DNA of 64,000 nucleotides from positions 8,745,131 to 8,809,130 of the forward strand of contig OW121854.1 of NCBI GenBank assembly GCA_933228895.1, in the 5' to 3' direction. This stretch comes from Platycnemis pennipes. Its lineage: Eukaryota > Arthropoda > Insecta > Odonata > Platycnemididae. Each line of letters starts with the position of its first letter. The first letter of the stretch is position 1. Below, piece by piece: positions 9,066-21,641 of the stretch. A program made the translations under genes and the position numbers. The notes under the pieces are model-generated. The model was given only the letters and a program-made list of their open reading frames with translations. It was not told the DNA's origin and did not search any database.

Positions 9066-11820
9066 CTATTCAAAATTCTTTGTAAATGGGACGTTTAACA
9101 CCAGGGGGAAAAAGGTAGACATTTCCTGAAATATTCCCAAGCTCGAAAAACTATAGCATAATTCACATTTAACAGGGAATCACATTTTGGTATATTTCCA
9201 TCAACATGTTTCTTTCTAATCTTATAGATCCTAAATATATATTTTAGGTCTGGTATAAATAGCCAATATACTGAAATAAATACGACACTATCTTCGTATT
9301 GCATCAACCTATGGAAGCACGCCAGGTGAATTATCTCCGCAAAGATCCATACACATTTACCGAACATTTCACTATATAGACATTTCATAGAAATATAGCT
9401 TAAGGCATTTGCAAATTTTGGGTGTGATTAGATAGCACATACACAGGTGGAAATGAAGACAGAATTTTTATCGTTGTATACGTCGTCATGGTAATAAACA
9501 TCACAGAAACCGAAAAGCAATGTAATGGAAATTTACTATTTCCATTGGTGTTAGACAGGAGTAATTACTTAATTAAAGTATATTTCCTTTGGTGTCCATG
9601 ATAATAGTTAAATATGATTATTACTTTACATGTTGACTGCAAAAAATCACTACGAGTAGTATTAAAATATATGTAGAAGCCAGAATACATGAACGCAAGT
9701 CATGTCACTCGATTTACGTAGAGATAGGACGCATATCTCAAAGAACGCTCAACACGTACATTAAAAAAAGGCCAGAAGATAAATAAATGAAGAATAAAAC
9801 ATTAAAAAAGAAGAGGATTATATGATACATTAAAAATGTACAAGAGTAAACGACAGCAATAAATATTAGGCAATAAAACATTATGTCATGAAATGGTAGG
9901 TGAAAGTTCTAAAGATTAAAAATATCCATTGCAAAGATAGCAAACATTTGTATTTATTGTATCGCTAGAAAAATTATTAGACCAGCTTTTTCTTCTAAAC
10001 GTTATAAAACGTAAAAAAAGTTTTTAATGCAATGGAATCGTTCCATTACCCTTATGGTGAATATACGTTCATTCCAAAGAATAAAATGAAGTCACATTCA
10101 GAAAGGATTAGATTAAAAACAATTTTAAAATGCAGGAATAAAATAACCATCATATAGCTACTAATCCCTTTTGGAAACTTCCAGGCGTATTTAATTTTCT
10201 AAATCGTAAGTTGTACGATAAATTGATGGAGATTGTGTAAATACAATAATATATTTGAAAAAAATATGGTTCACTTGCTCAACGTAAATCACATTTTTAA
10301 AATGGGAAAAATTAATACTCTTCACAGAATTAGAATCGATAAGGAAACGCAGTCTATCGCACGGTTCTTCCTTACACAATTAAGTTCACTCAGGTACATA
10401 CCAACTAAAATCAAGACAAATGAAACTTACAAAATTACTCAGGAATTAATAAGTAAATCTTGATGACATTATAGCTTACGCATGCAGAAAGACCAAGTCC
10501 ACTGGAGTTGATATCCGGAAAAAAATAGAATCGAGTAGGAAGAATAATTACAAGATGAAAACGGTAGGAAATTTCAAATGTAATATTCTGAATACTTCGT
10601 CAGTAACAATATTGTAGCCGCATGTAGGAAGAGAGTAGGGGTCGCAAGGCCAGTATATACGAACTAAACCTCCTGGCACAAAATATATAAATAACGTTAA
10701 GTTATTTTAAATTAAATATAAATACCTGCAAACCTGGATACTCGCATAAAACGCTCTGCCACAATCTTATACAAATGTTAATCTTGGATGGCAGAAAATA
10801 CTCAAAACATCTTAAATTTTTATCGCAACAACATTATTACGATTTCCTTGAAAGGGTTAATTATTATTGTTACATCATTCACACAACACACGGGCGTTAT
10901 TCCATGCCGGACCCAAGAGGTCAACGCCACCGGCTCGTTAACCTTTATTTAACGTGGCGTTTCCCCCTGCGTTCCCCTCCGGGCTGCGCAGAGGCCTATT
11001 CCACGCATTCACTCCCAGGGCCAGGGCAAGACGCGACGAGATCAAGTACGGACTACGAACTAGAAGCTAATCACCTATGTCAGTGAGCCCTATTCTCCCC
11101 ATCTAACATCCACCCACCCTCTAAACTAAATCTACTGCTTACATACCCTAGGCCTACCTATTCCATTCGCATACCTATCGGCGCTGACCCTGTTCATCAT
11201 CATTCATCCACCAATCAAAAAAATACCCACTCAAATATATCATTCACACATGTACCTGCAAAAGAAAACTCATTAATGCAAAAACCTGTAAAAGGAAGTT
11301 GATTAAAACCGTCAAAAATAAAACAAAAACAGTGGCATAAATTCGTAAACACGAGGGATAACCTAAATATATAAACGGCATGGCAGCGCATGATGGCGCT
11401 AAGAGTGCGACTCCTACCGAAGTAAAAACACCAAGAGCCTGTGCACAAGGCAAAACCGGAGTTCAACGACCAAACCTGGATTGACCCGGGTCAAACGACC
11501 GATATGCAAACCCCTACTCACTATAAGTGCTAAATAATATGTAATAACTTAGACATATAGATATCACAAATGCATTGATAAATAAATAATTAAATAAAAT
11601 ATATAAACACAAGAATAGGATAAAAACCTTTGACCTCGTTGTCAGTCGCGGTTGCTCTCTCTTCTTTCTGGTCTGCTGCCACTGCGAAGCTATGAGAAGG
11701 GTAGGTAGAGAAAGGAGCATAATAATATGCAATCATTTATTTACATAAAATTCAAATCACTAGAGTCTCTCTAGTTCTCTTGATTCTCACCCACGGATGA
11801 AAACAGCACTCACTTAAACC
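9066..11820. other. AT-rich intergenic or intronic DNA
   Basis: No domain-bearing frame was found. A GC-richer island at 10890-11090 stands out against the background. It could be an LTR or exon remnant, but nothing identifies it. Confidence 0.4.
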
Positions 11821-11828
11821 AAAATGGC

Positions 11829-11906
11829 ACCACACAATCACCACACTGACACCACACAATCACCACACTGAAACCACTAAATCACTACACTGACACCACT
11901 CTCACT
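11829..11906. repeat. 22-bp minisatellite, about 3.5 copies
   Basis: The unit accacacaatcaccacactg plus two bases starts at 11829, 11851 and 11873, with a partial copy from 11895. The third copy is slightly diverged. Confidence 0.85.
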
Positions 11907-11967
11907 AACTTCTGGTTCACACAAATCACTTTCTTCATCACTTCCTTCTGTTCTCACGCACAGCAAT

Positions 11968-12960
11968 ACCTAAGGAGAGAGCGGGTTAGTGAACATGACA
12001 CAAAAAACAAATGAAATATATTGAATGCCAAGCTGCTCACATTTAATGGAGATATCCAAAAGTGTATTTTATAAAAATGCGAGGAATGGTCACTCAGAAA
12101 CTAAGTACACCTGGAGGCACATCGTAACTGACGAACCAATTCCATTAATTTTGAAATTTAACTCTAGAGCAAGCTCAACATCCACAAAAAACACTATGAG
12201 CTAAACGCAATTCTCCTAGCTACACTACCGTTACGATGGGCCATAAGGGCCTTAAATTCAAAATAGTGGAAACTGACTACATACCCTACCCCCTAGCAGG
12301 CCGGGGCGATGTGGAGTTACCTAAGGAGAGAGCGGGTTAGTGAACATAATAAACAACAAATGAAATAGAGTGAATGCCAAGCTGCTCACATTTAATGGAG
12401 ATATCCAAAAGTGCATTTTATGAAAGTGCATGGAATGGTCACTCAGAAACTAAGTACACCTGGGTGTACATCGTAACTGACGAACCAATTCCATTAATTT
12501 TGAAATTTAATTCTAGAGCAAGCTCAACATCCACAAAAAAACACTATGAGCTAAACGCAATTCTCCTAGATACCCTGCCGTTACGACGGGCCAGAAGGGC
12601 CTTGAATTCAAAATAGTGGAAACTGACTACATACGCTACCCCCTAGCAGGCCGGGGCGTTGTGGAGTTACCTAAGGAGAGAGCGGGTTAGTGAACATAAC
12701 AAACAACAAATGAAATAGATTGAATGCCAAGCTGTTCACATTTAATGGAGATATCCAAAAGTGCATTTTATAAAAATGCAGGGAATGGTCACTCAGAAAC
12801 TAAGTACACCTGGATGCACATCGTAACTGACGAACCAATTCCATTAGTTTTGAAAAATAACTCTAGAGCAAGCTCAACATCCATAAAGACTTAAATTAAC
12901 CCCTTCACTAACTTAACGCTAACGGATTGATACGATGGGCCATAATGGCCGGAAAAGAAT
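11968..12960. repeat. 350-bp tandem repeat, 2.8 copies
   Basis: Units start at 11968, 12319 and 12669 with acctaaggagagagcgggtt. They run through 'gctgctcacatttaatggag' and 'actcagaaactaagtacacc', and each copy ends with a tacgatgggcc(a)..a.ggcc block. Copies 1 and 2 are very similar; copy 3 is shorter and diverges after about 12855. On the minus strand each unit start reads ctctctccttag|G, a good splice-acceptor look-alike. Apparent open frames here, such as 12374-12616, are not conserved between copies. Confidence 0.85.
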
Positions 12961-13196
12961 CTAAACTGACTAACTATTCCTACTCTCTACTCGGCATGCA
13001 GCGTAATCCAAGTCGTCTGCTTACCTGTGAAAGAATCTGAATAAACCAGCATAAGATAAAAATATCCATCACAAAGAAAATACATTGAAACAGTTGCGAT
13101 GGGCACAAAAAATTACACACAAGGAAATAAGACAAACAAAACATTCAGGACTTCACATAATATATTGTACACAGTATGCAAACATATTCCTGCCTA

Positions 13197-13277
13197 GAGT
13201 CGACTCCCTAGACCAGGCAAGTGGCCACTTGCCCTATAGTTCGGGGGACTAGTCCCCCCATGTCGGGGCCCCGACAT
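13197..13277. repeat. Cluster of four perfect palindromes
   Basis: Within 81 bp lie gagtcgactc (13197-13206), ggcaagtggccacttgcc (13216-13233), gggggactagtccccc (13243-13258) and atgtcggggccccgacat (13260-13277), each a perfect zero-spacer palindrome. The block is GC-rich in an AT-rich setting. A 15-bp inverted match to the adjacent 13285-13299 lies at 13863-13877. Confidence 0.85.
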
Positions 13278-13284
13278 CATTTAC

Positions 13285-13877
13285 CGAGGCCTTTACACCA
13301 ATAATCAAGCTTGATTTACCAAAATACCTTCATATTTCACAAGACCATGGCCATGTATGGAAATAGGGGCAATCGGCTCCTATGACAAAAACAAGAAAAC
13401 CAAATAATGGTGAACACACATTTTACCCTCTCTTACATATGCTCTTTTTACCTTTCAGATCGTAGATCCTGAAACAAAATTTAGTTTTACCATAGCATTG
13501 CGAAGCCGTGAGCAAACCAATGTTTGTCCTCCTGTTGAGACTGCTTCCTGTTCTTCTGTCTCGGGCAGCTACGAAGATTCCTTAGCCTAACCTCGACAAC
13601 TTATGGAAGTGACCTTCCAATCGTAGCTCCGCCTCAAGTCCTGCAACGGCAGAAATAAATTCAATTTACATTAGCGACCCGTCAAAACAATGTACCTCTG
13701 TGCAGAGGGAATAATAATAATTTTTCATATTTTATATGCTGTAAACATCCCTATTCTTTAACTAACACAAAGCCCAGTGTGAAGAATAAGATAGTGGGTA
13801 TAATGTTTTTTACCAACTTCCTACTACCAGTGTGAAAGTACAGTTTTACCAAATCACATCGAGGTGTAAAGGCCTCG
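13285..13877. repeat. Inverted repeat pair, 15-bp arms, about 593 bp apart
   Basis: cgaggcctttacacc at 13285-13299 is the exact reverse complement of 13863-13877. Outside the right arm, acatgg echoes the ccatgtcgg left of the palindromes. The pair may be the ends of a small DNA transposon that includes the palindrome cluster, but no TSD was found. Confidence 0.4.
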
Positions 13878-16800
13878 ACATGGAAAGACGTCCTCCGAAC
13901 TCTTAGATGTATTATTTATAATTAATGCCGAAATACCAATCTTTTACACTCAAATTTAACGTGAGTAATGCCAAAAAATATAGTAAATGTTATGAGCCCG
14001 AATGTGTTCTTTTGAACCGTTTGGAATTCGTTCAAAGTTTGTATACTTCCACGCCACTGCTCCTGAACACAACACTTATCTGCAGTCGTAAAACCATTTT
14101 GACACTCAGAAAAACTCATCCCTAAATGATGTTCCAACAATGGAGTTATTTTTTAAAAAGGCGAATATATAAAAATGCTAATCAGAATTGTATTCACAAA
14201 AACACGCAAAACAAACAACAACAAACATTCAAAAATTCTAACCTCAGATTGAAAAATATTCGATAAACCATTCCCGAAATTAAACCAGAAATGAAATGTA
14301 TCAACATTTACATGAAAACAAGAGATAACAAGACAACCTGCGTGATGCAACTGCAATGCAGCATGCAACAGCTCAGATATGGTGATTTCTCCAGTAGGAT
14401 TGAATGTACACTAAGGAGAAATTAGCATATCAGCCACTGGGTGACAATCAACTCAGAACAGGGGTGGTTGGGAACGATTAAAGCCCACTAACCCTGTACA
14501 AAACATTGTGTTTTGCACAGAGGCCTCTTTACGTGTATTTAAACATAAATAACAATTAAATCGGGAACAAATACAATCCCATCGGCGTCTTCTATTCTTC
14601 GTAAGAATAATGGCGCTGTGAATTTATTCTCAGATCGTAGGTTAGAGTAGAGATTAAATCTATTTCAGTCATTTAAAACGGACAGCTTGACTGAAGACGT
14701 AACATACATATATCAAAAAACCATGCGTCTTGTGCTAGATTCGACCAGATAAATAAGATTAAGGGCGATAGATTGTCGGACCGATTGATTTATTTGAAGT
14801 ATGAGGAAGTGCAACAAATTAGAATGCGTGGAAAAGCCTCGATGGCTTAGCTATGCCAAGTTAATTTATTACGGCATTATGAATACTGAACTTGAATCTT
14901 TGATACTGAACGAAAGTTGAAAACACTTTTAACTTGTTTTTAATTATTGAACTTGGTCTGTGTGCGATGCTAAGAGCTTGGTTGAAAGTTCCTGGCACTG
15001 GCGCCCAAACCCAATTTTGGCCTGGACAATCTTATTTTGATAAATTTCAGTTAAAATGAGGTTTCATTGAGAAAAAGGCATTCTCTTCCGCGACTTCTAT
15101 CGAACCACTAGTCATCTCTTCAATTCTTTACCTTCTTCTTTGTGTCGTATCGAAGTGCCAGGAGCTATCAACCGAAATACCTCGTGAAAAAAAATTCCTA
15201 AACATTCCTGAAGTTTTATAACAATGACAAGTCAAGGCACTTACGTTAGTTTCTATCATATCGGAAAAACTGAATATATTAGGCATTTAATTATTTTTTA
15301 GTTATAACATTACCACGAATGGATTCAATAATGACTGCCCAAGTCGTACACAACATGTGAAACACTCCCAATATACTAGGAATATCAATTTCTTCCAAAG
15401 ATACAAATAAATTACTCAAACTAATCAGTCATACAGATGACCAAGTTTCTTGCACTCACAAGTGAAAATGGCATCTATTCCGAGTTGGAAATATAAACAT
15501 GTACGTGTATGCTGCTTATGAAACATGACGCGTACTCACAAACTCACATTTGAACACATTACATTCACCAAGAATGGCACAGCTATTTGCAGTTAGATAC
15601 TCAGGTTCTAAAATCTTATCTCCATTTACATGATATTTTTCACGAATAACGAAGTATCGAATAATTCCAGCAACTTTTTCGAGCAAACTAGAGTGATGAT
15701 AACGATTTCACTAGCAAATTTAGTCGATGATATGCACCATATCCTAGTAAGTCGGCTATTAAAATTGAATGATAATAATTTACAAGCGTGCAAATTCACC
15801 GCTATTCACTAAAATTGCTGCCTCGCTCAAAACCTCGGAAAACACCGAGAAACAGGGAATCCATTGAAAAGAATTCAGTGTGCGATAGAATTGTATCTCA
15901 GGAATAAGAAGATCATGGCAGAAAATGCAAATCTTCTAGAAATTGCTGGATAATCTGAAATATCATATAGTAGGTGAAAACAGATAGATATATTTATATA
16001 AATGTCATTAATAACCAAAAACCCCTTTGCTCCTACGTATATAATAACCAAATAGCTTCATATTAATATTATTATCTCACTTATTTACATGTAATAGCCT
16101 TCTTACATGTCAATAGTGCATGTTTGGTGATCTTCACCCCCTGCCACACACCATCGCAGTGGTCCACAGGGATATAGCGTAGATGTAGGTAACATATTTA
16201 AGACGAAATGAATGCAAACAATTGTGATTTAAGGATGAGTAGTGACCGAGAGATATTAATACCCCTAAAAATAATTAAAATCAAATTATTTAAGGCATGA
16301 ACGCAAAAGGTTAAGTTTATTCACGAAGAAGTCAAGTGAATAATAAATAGTACTCGTCCTCTATCAGCAATCAAAACATAAGGTTTCTGCTTCCGGAGTA
16401 CATCCACGTACGGAGGCGTGGATTGCAGTGCATTATACACATGAAAAAATAATTTTTGAAATACTCTGAAAAGCAATAATCCAAATGTACCTACTATCGA
16501 ACGAAAAAAAACTCCTTAAGCACAAAATTGCAATTGCAAGTCATACGAGTGCGGGAAAATGAATTGAAATTTCAAAACTCACATCAAATCTCACGAGAGA
16601 CTTTCTTGTAACAGTCGAATCACACACGCCGTAATCTTCCAATTAAAATACTTAATGCTGTATTAAGTAATCAATTAATGGAAAAATAGCGGACCCTACC
16701 TTCTTAATAAAAAATAATATTCATAATCTCGCGCCACGTAGCCAACAGGCAGTTCATACATCGTATCTGCGGCTCCCGAGCAAAAATATTGACGAAAATC

Positions 16801-17618
16801 AGTACAGCTGTATCCCTTTCCTATATTCTAGTGCTATCCGTCTCTCTTCCGTAGTAACATGAAACAGTAAGATCGCCTCAAAAAAAATATCATAAAAATG
16901 TAGCTCAAATGTCGGCTATTGACTCAAAATTCGAAAATTAACGTTGTGAACCTTGGATCATTTTAAATTATCAAGGAATAAAGTTACCTATAACACACAA
17001 TACCTACTTTCTCCCGTAACATGCAGGGTGAGAAGTGATCGGACAATGGACATGGGCTTATAAATGGAGATTCACTACGAGTTCAATGCAATAGATGTTA
17101 ATTATTTAAGAAATCAGATTGCGAAACTGAAATTATCCACAAAAATCAAATTAATTCCAAGAAGGTAGAAAGTGAAGATACGCGACTGCACTTTCGACTT
17201 TATTTTATTAATAGCAATCGTTTAATCACGATTTTAAGTTAATTTCAAACAGAACGAAAGGGAAATAGATTTCTCGAATAACGCGTGGAGATGCAGCAAG
17301 AACAGTCAAGGATCGTCCGGGAAAATTCTAGGAATCGAAACAATCTTTTGAGATTTTCGGCGGGAAGTCACGGTTTAAGAAAAAACAAACTGGCATCGAC
17401 CAGAAGTAAAAGAATCACAAAAAAGGCGGGAAAAACATTACGTGAAAATGAAAACATTTGTCAATGAAAAATATTAGCAATTAAGCGGACTTACCATCAA
17501 CCCACGGAAGACCGTTTCTCACAGACAGTCTCTCGAATTCCCAGTTGTCCTTAATAAAGTCCCACGTGATCGATGACGAAGATCCCGTTTTACGTCGCAG
17601 GCAACTCGAATAACTCAT
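13582..17618 (-). CDS. Candidate spliced small gene, 60 codons, unrecognised
   Basis: This is an inferred gene model. Exon 2 (17495-17620) has a strong acceptor (ttgttttacag|G), an ATG at 17618-17616 and a strong donor (GATG|gtaagt). It encodes 41 residues (MSYSSCLRRK..., ending NGLPWVD) and stops in phase 1. Exon 3 begins at 13640 after ttctgccgttgcag and continues in exactly that phase as LEAELRLEGHFHKLSRLG, then TAA at 13582-13584. An upstream non-coding exon ends at 18522. The WDFIKDNWEFERL segment faintly recalls the C-terminal helix of M1 aminopeptidases (..W.F.KDNW..L), but the rest does not fit. It could be an unknown micro-protein, an exon pair of a larger gene with further exons in the 3.85-kb intron, a non-coding RNA, or chance splice-like sites. 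The coordinates span the intron 13641-17494. Confidence 0.3.
13885..17480. other. AT-rich stretch, probable intron of the candidate gene
   Basis: Apart from one copy of the short interspersed repeat at 16110-16195 (minus orientation), I see no coding signature or repeat structure. Confidence 0.35.
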
Positions 17619-18521
17619 TCCTGTAAAACAATTCAAAATATTAACAGACGGAACCACAAATTTTGCTGCACTGCTACTGTATTTAACCATCAATCTATGG
17701 AAAAAGAATTATTCATGACATATGCAGGATTCAATTAATAAGTAAAGCAAGAATTTCAAATGTAGTGCAGTAATCTCGGAATATATCTCTACTCTTCGTG
17801 TATCTAGGCAAATAAGTTACTAATTGTTTCGGATTTCCCTTTTAAGGTAACTGCAAACTCGATGAACGTTAATAAGGTTGTTCACTAGAATCATGTTACT
17901 AATAGCTCTAGAAAGAATATAATCTTACAGTAAAAATGAATCCACTCCTATCTTTAAGTTCTCCTAGTCTTTTAACTGTTGAAGCGTGTAGTTACACCTT
18001 TTAACAGCATCAGAGTATCGTAAATGTAGTTCTGGGGCTTAGTTCTCCACTCAAAAATAACGGCGTTAATGGTCAGTTAAAAAATTAAGTAACTTCGAGT
18101 GGGTTAACCTAAACACATTTTTCCATAGTATTGGTCAACGAGTAGCAGTTTTTGTTGGAACCCGTCGCATAACGATCGATTGAAAGGTGAATGTCTTTTA
18201 AAAAGGACCAGGCCCACAAGAGGGCAATACAACATAAACCATGATTTACGAAATTACTTGATCGAGAAACGAAAAAATCCATGTATGTTAAATTGATATT
18301 TGCAATATGTTCTCAACAACATACGAGTATGGGAAATGAGCACACGTGAATTCCACACGATTAAGTTGATGGTATATCTCTCGGAATATCTCACTATTCT
18401 TCGTACACCAAGAAAAATAAGTCACGAATTTCACTTTCAAAAATAACTGCAAACTCAATGAACGTTAATAATGGAAACTGACTTAAAGTAAAAGTTTCTC
18501 AAATTGGGGCTGAAAACTCAC

Positions 18522-18592
18522 CTGGCCTTCTATTACGGCGTTCAGACGAATACTAAAGACCTAATCACGCGATTGAACGTCACGGTCTGGCG
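18522..18592 (-). other. Candidate non-coding first exon
   Basis: On the minus strand the sequence downstream of the CRE/CCAAT patch runs without an ATG to AGGCCAG|gtgagt (donor at 18521-18516), a perfect donor consensus. It would splice to the exon at 17620. The 5' limit (transcription start) is a guess. Confidence 0.35.
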
Positions 18593-18616
18593 TGACGTCA
18601 CCGAGACCGCACCAAT
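18593..18616 (-). promoter_or_regulatory. CRE and CCAAT box promoter-like patch
   Basis: A full palindromic CRE, tgacgtca, lies at 18593-18600 and a minus-strand ATTGGT (CCAAT box) at 18611-18616. Both sit in a short GC-rich island within AT-rich DNA, immediately upstream of the candidate first exon. No TATA box is evident. Confidence 0.45.
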
Positions 18617-19414
18617 CACCAAAGTGCAATGTGGAATTCGTCGTGATTAATAATTTCGAAAACTTTTAACTATGTTCGCAATTTAAATATTCTTTTGCTT
18701 ATATTATTGCTGGATATGCATTTTGGACATTAATAATTGCCTATAATGGCTACAAGATTCGTTTTCCGAAAATAGTTTACTAAAAAATAATTAAGAGCGC
18801 CACCTGCTACTACGTCCATTAACTACTCGTTTTGGCGGGAAAAAGTGATAAAATACCCAATAGACCTTGTAATCCACAAGTTTCTGAAAAACGTCCTATG
18901 ATGAAATATTTAAAAAAAGACTTTGTTTTCAAACAAATATTACACCATTATGCAACGTGCAGTGGTTTTATTTCGGGTCTACCAACACGCAGTTGAATGA
19001 CATCTGATACTGATTTCAATTTTGCATTGATAGAATTATTGCAATCATTGAAATAGTTACATAAAAATTATTTTCGGATTAACATGCCCATCGACGTTCG
19101 AATAGTAAGTCCATGTTCCTCTACTATAGTTAGTAATCAAATGAAAGAAACTCTTCAATAAAACCACTGGAAACCACTGCCAACCGCCCTTCTAGTTGCT
19201 TTCTGGATATAACAGGATTTAGGATCTGGATATGGCGTATATCTACCCCTTGAATTCCAACAAAGATTAGCAGTTGCTAATTGTAACCTTCCTACTGCAA
19301 CAACAACGATATTCGTAGGCATCGTTCGCAGAATACTTCAGTAACTCAAATCACATTTGGACGTGGGTAATTACATAAACATGGGAAATGGAAGCAAACC
19401 ATGCAATTGCTTAC

Positions 19415-19470
19415 CTTTACGGGAACACCAAGACCTGTGTACCGTCATTACAGCTAGGGTAGTAGATCCA
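19415..19470 (-). other. Possible alternative upstream exon
   Basis: Minus-strand sequence bounded by ttcgttgcag (acceptor) and GTAAAG|gtaagc (donor), 56 bp. It could be an alternative 5' exon of the gene model below it. Support is splice consensus only. Confidence 0.2.
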
Positions 19471-20504
19471 CTGCAACGAATTTCAGTTAATTCTTTTCAG
19501 CAAAGCACATAACCACGACGCACGACACGACATAACTTGGTCACTCATCCAGTGATTCATACAACTGAAGCACTAATATTCATATTTCACTTGCGAGGTT
19601 ATGTTGGAGGATGAAACACTGCTCGGCACTTGAGAAACACTCACAAATTACGCTGGATAACGTCTTGTTATGCATTAACATCTTGAGGAGTGTCGATTTA
19701 CTAACAGGCTTCTTTGGAGTCAGGATTTGGTGAGCAACATAATATTCACGGGAATAATTCACGTTCACGATACTTCTCATCATGATACATCGCCAATCTT
19801 AGACTTTCTCACTCACTGAAACACTAGCGGACACTTCTTGCAAAAGACTTAATACGAAAATCAGCTTCTTATTATATGACGGAATGGCCTCAAAGCATTC
19901 TCGCAAGGATTCCACACCGCTGATCAGCTGTTCGGGATTGTGTTGTTGCCTCGAACGAAGAAAACAGGGAACTAAGACGAAGATTTGCTTCGTTCTTGAA
20001 CTTGGAAGGTCGTGGGTTTCGCAATCGCTGAAATGACACCTCCTCACTTTCGCTCTCATGGCCGAGAGCGAAGCACTTCAGAACAAAACGAGGCATGGAA
20101 TTGAATGCCCTAAAGGCAGACCTCGTCGGAAATATTTCAGTGGACGTCAATGGAACCGTCGAATTGAGCGAAATGCAATGAGTACGTAATGAATGTATTG
20201 ACTGCAATGTAATGAGTATAATTGGTGAAGCGTAATTACAATATTGAATGAAAAGTAATTACTGATATGTAATAAGCTTAATGAGTGAAATTTATGTCTA
20301 CATTACCTACTTACGTGGCACATACGAATACCAACGGTCGATCGCGGGATCACCAGACGGGTAGTAATTTTTTTGTCCGAGGACTTAAAGCTAACTCAAC
20401 TAACAGCATGTTTTTGCATTCTTGCTTTGTTTTTTTAAATCTTTTTTTTAATTGTGAAGTTAAGTAGAATATAATTACTAATCCTTTTTATTCATGACAT
20501 TTAA

Positions 20505-20640
20505 TGCATGTTTGGTGTTGATTCACCCCCATCCGCACTCCTTTATGGTGGCTTGCAGGGAATTATGTAGATGTACTTACTTTACATATTACCCCGCAAG
20601 CCACTAATTGGTGTGTATCAAGGGATAAACCAACACTTAA
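20505..20640. repeat. Short interspersed repeat, inverted pair of copies
   Basis: A minus-orientation copy (ggtggcttgcaggg, then attatgtagatgta) is followed directly by a plus-orientation copy (accccgcaagccactaa, then ggtgtgt). It is the same family as 100-195, 16110-16195 and 24495-24585. Head-to-head placement could form a hairpin. Confidence 0.6.
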
Positions 20641-21273
20641 AATCAAATCAAAATTTAAATTTACACTTACTTGTCATGCAGGCATGCAAAAATACCAGTC
20701 CGTGAAGGCACTACAAACAATAAACTGATGTTTTTTCTATCAGGGCCGGCGACAAGGGGGCAAATGCCCAGGGGCCCGGGTCATCAGGGGGCCCGGGCCA
20801 AAATAAATTAATTGAAAATAAAAATTTTAAGTATGAATAAATTTAAATGCCAAAAAGAATGCAAAATTCTGTTGTTCAAAAAGTGAAAAAAACAAATGAA
20901 GGTAGAACGTGTGTCAGTGTGCAATAGGGAAGTATGACGTTAGCATTGTTGCTGTGGTCATCGAGGGTTTTGGGGTGATGGGGACGATAGAGCGAGAAGC
21001 GCTGTGTCGACACTCACCTCCTCCCCTCCCTTTGCCGCGAACATTCGCCACTCAGTGACATATTGTAACCTGAACGACAAGAAACCCCATCCCCCGTCTA
21101 AAGTCCATTGTTCACTTGTTAGTTTACTGTAAATAATCGTTCATTCTACAGTCAAAGTTACAGATTAGCAGTAGCATGCTACACATTCTAGTGTTGTGTC
21201 ATTGGTTTTGCATACGTGAGCTCCCATACACGGGGGCAGGGAGGGACCGCGGCCCCCCAACCTAGCCTCCCAG

Positions 21274-21641
21274 TAAGGATTGCAATCCCAGAGAGATTTT
21301 TCAATCCCGGGATTACGGGATCATCATCAAAAGTTAGGCAGTGTAATTTAGTCCTTGTTTAATGCTGGCGATCACTATGTCTTTAACACGCGCACCGCAA
21401 GCTCATTTCCGTTTTCTTATGTATTACAAATGACGACAAATTACTTATTCCAATAAAATATATTAGCCAATGGACTCAGACGTCTACCATGTTGAATTTT
21501 ATGTCCTAGAAAACTTACTCATTAGCGCTGCCTGTTAGCGAAAAGTTGTACGTCAATCCCGGAATCCCGGGATTCGTTCATAATAAATCCCGGGATTTTG
21601 GGATTGTCATTTCATCCCAGATTCCGGGATTGCAATCTTTA
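21274..21641. mobile_element. Nested hAT-type MITE, 368 bp
   Basis: The left end taaggattgcaatccc (21274-21289) matches the reverse complement of the right end (21626-21641) at 15 of 16 bases. Flanks are cctcccag (21266-21273) and actcccag (21642-21649), a 7-of-8 TSD. The subterminal zones are rich in aatcccgggatt-type dyads on both sides. No coding capacity. It lies within the larger hAT element and so inserted after it. Confidence 0.8.

Noticed and set aside
10890..11090. GC-rich island as a gene exon
   Set aside because: The 103-codon frame covering it has no domain or splice structure. It could equally be an LTR remnant.
13450..13510. Tiny intron between ATGCTATG|gtaaaa and tttgtttcag on the minus strand
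   Set aside because: It would be only about 22 bp long, below any workable spliceosomal intron size.
19799..20207. Overlapping 86- and 105-codon minus-strand frames
   Set aside because: Two frames over the same GC-richer stretch without a domain. They could be 5' exon sequence but cannot be supported as coding.
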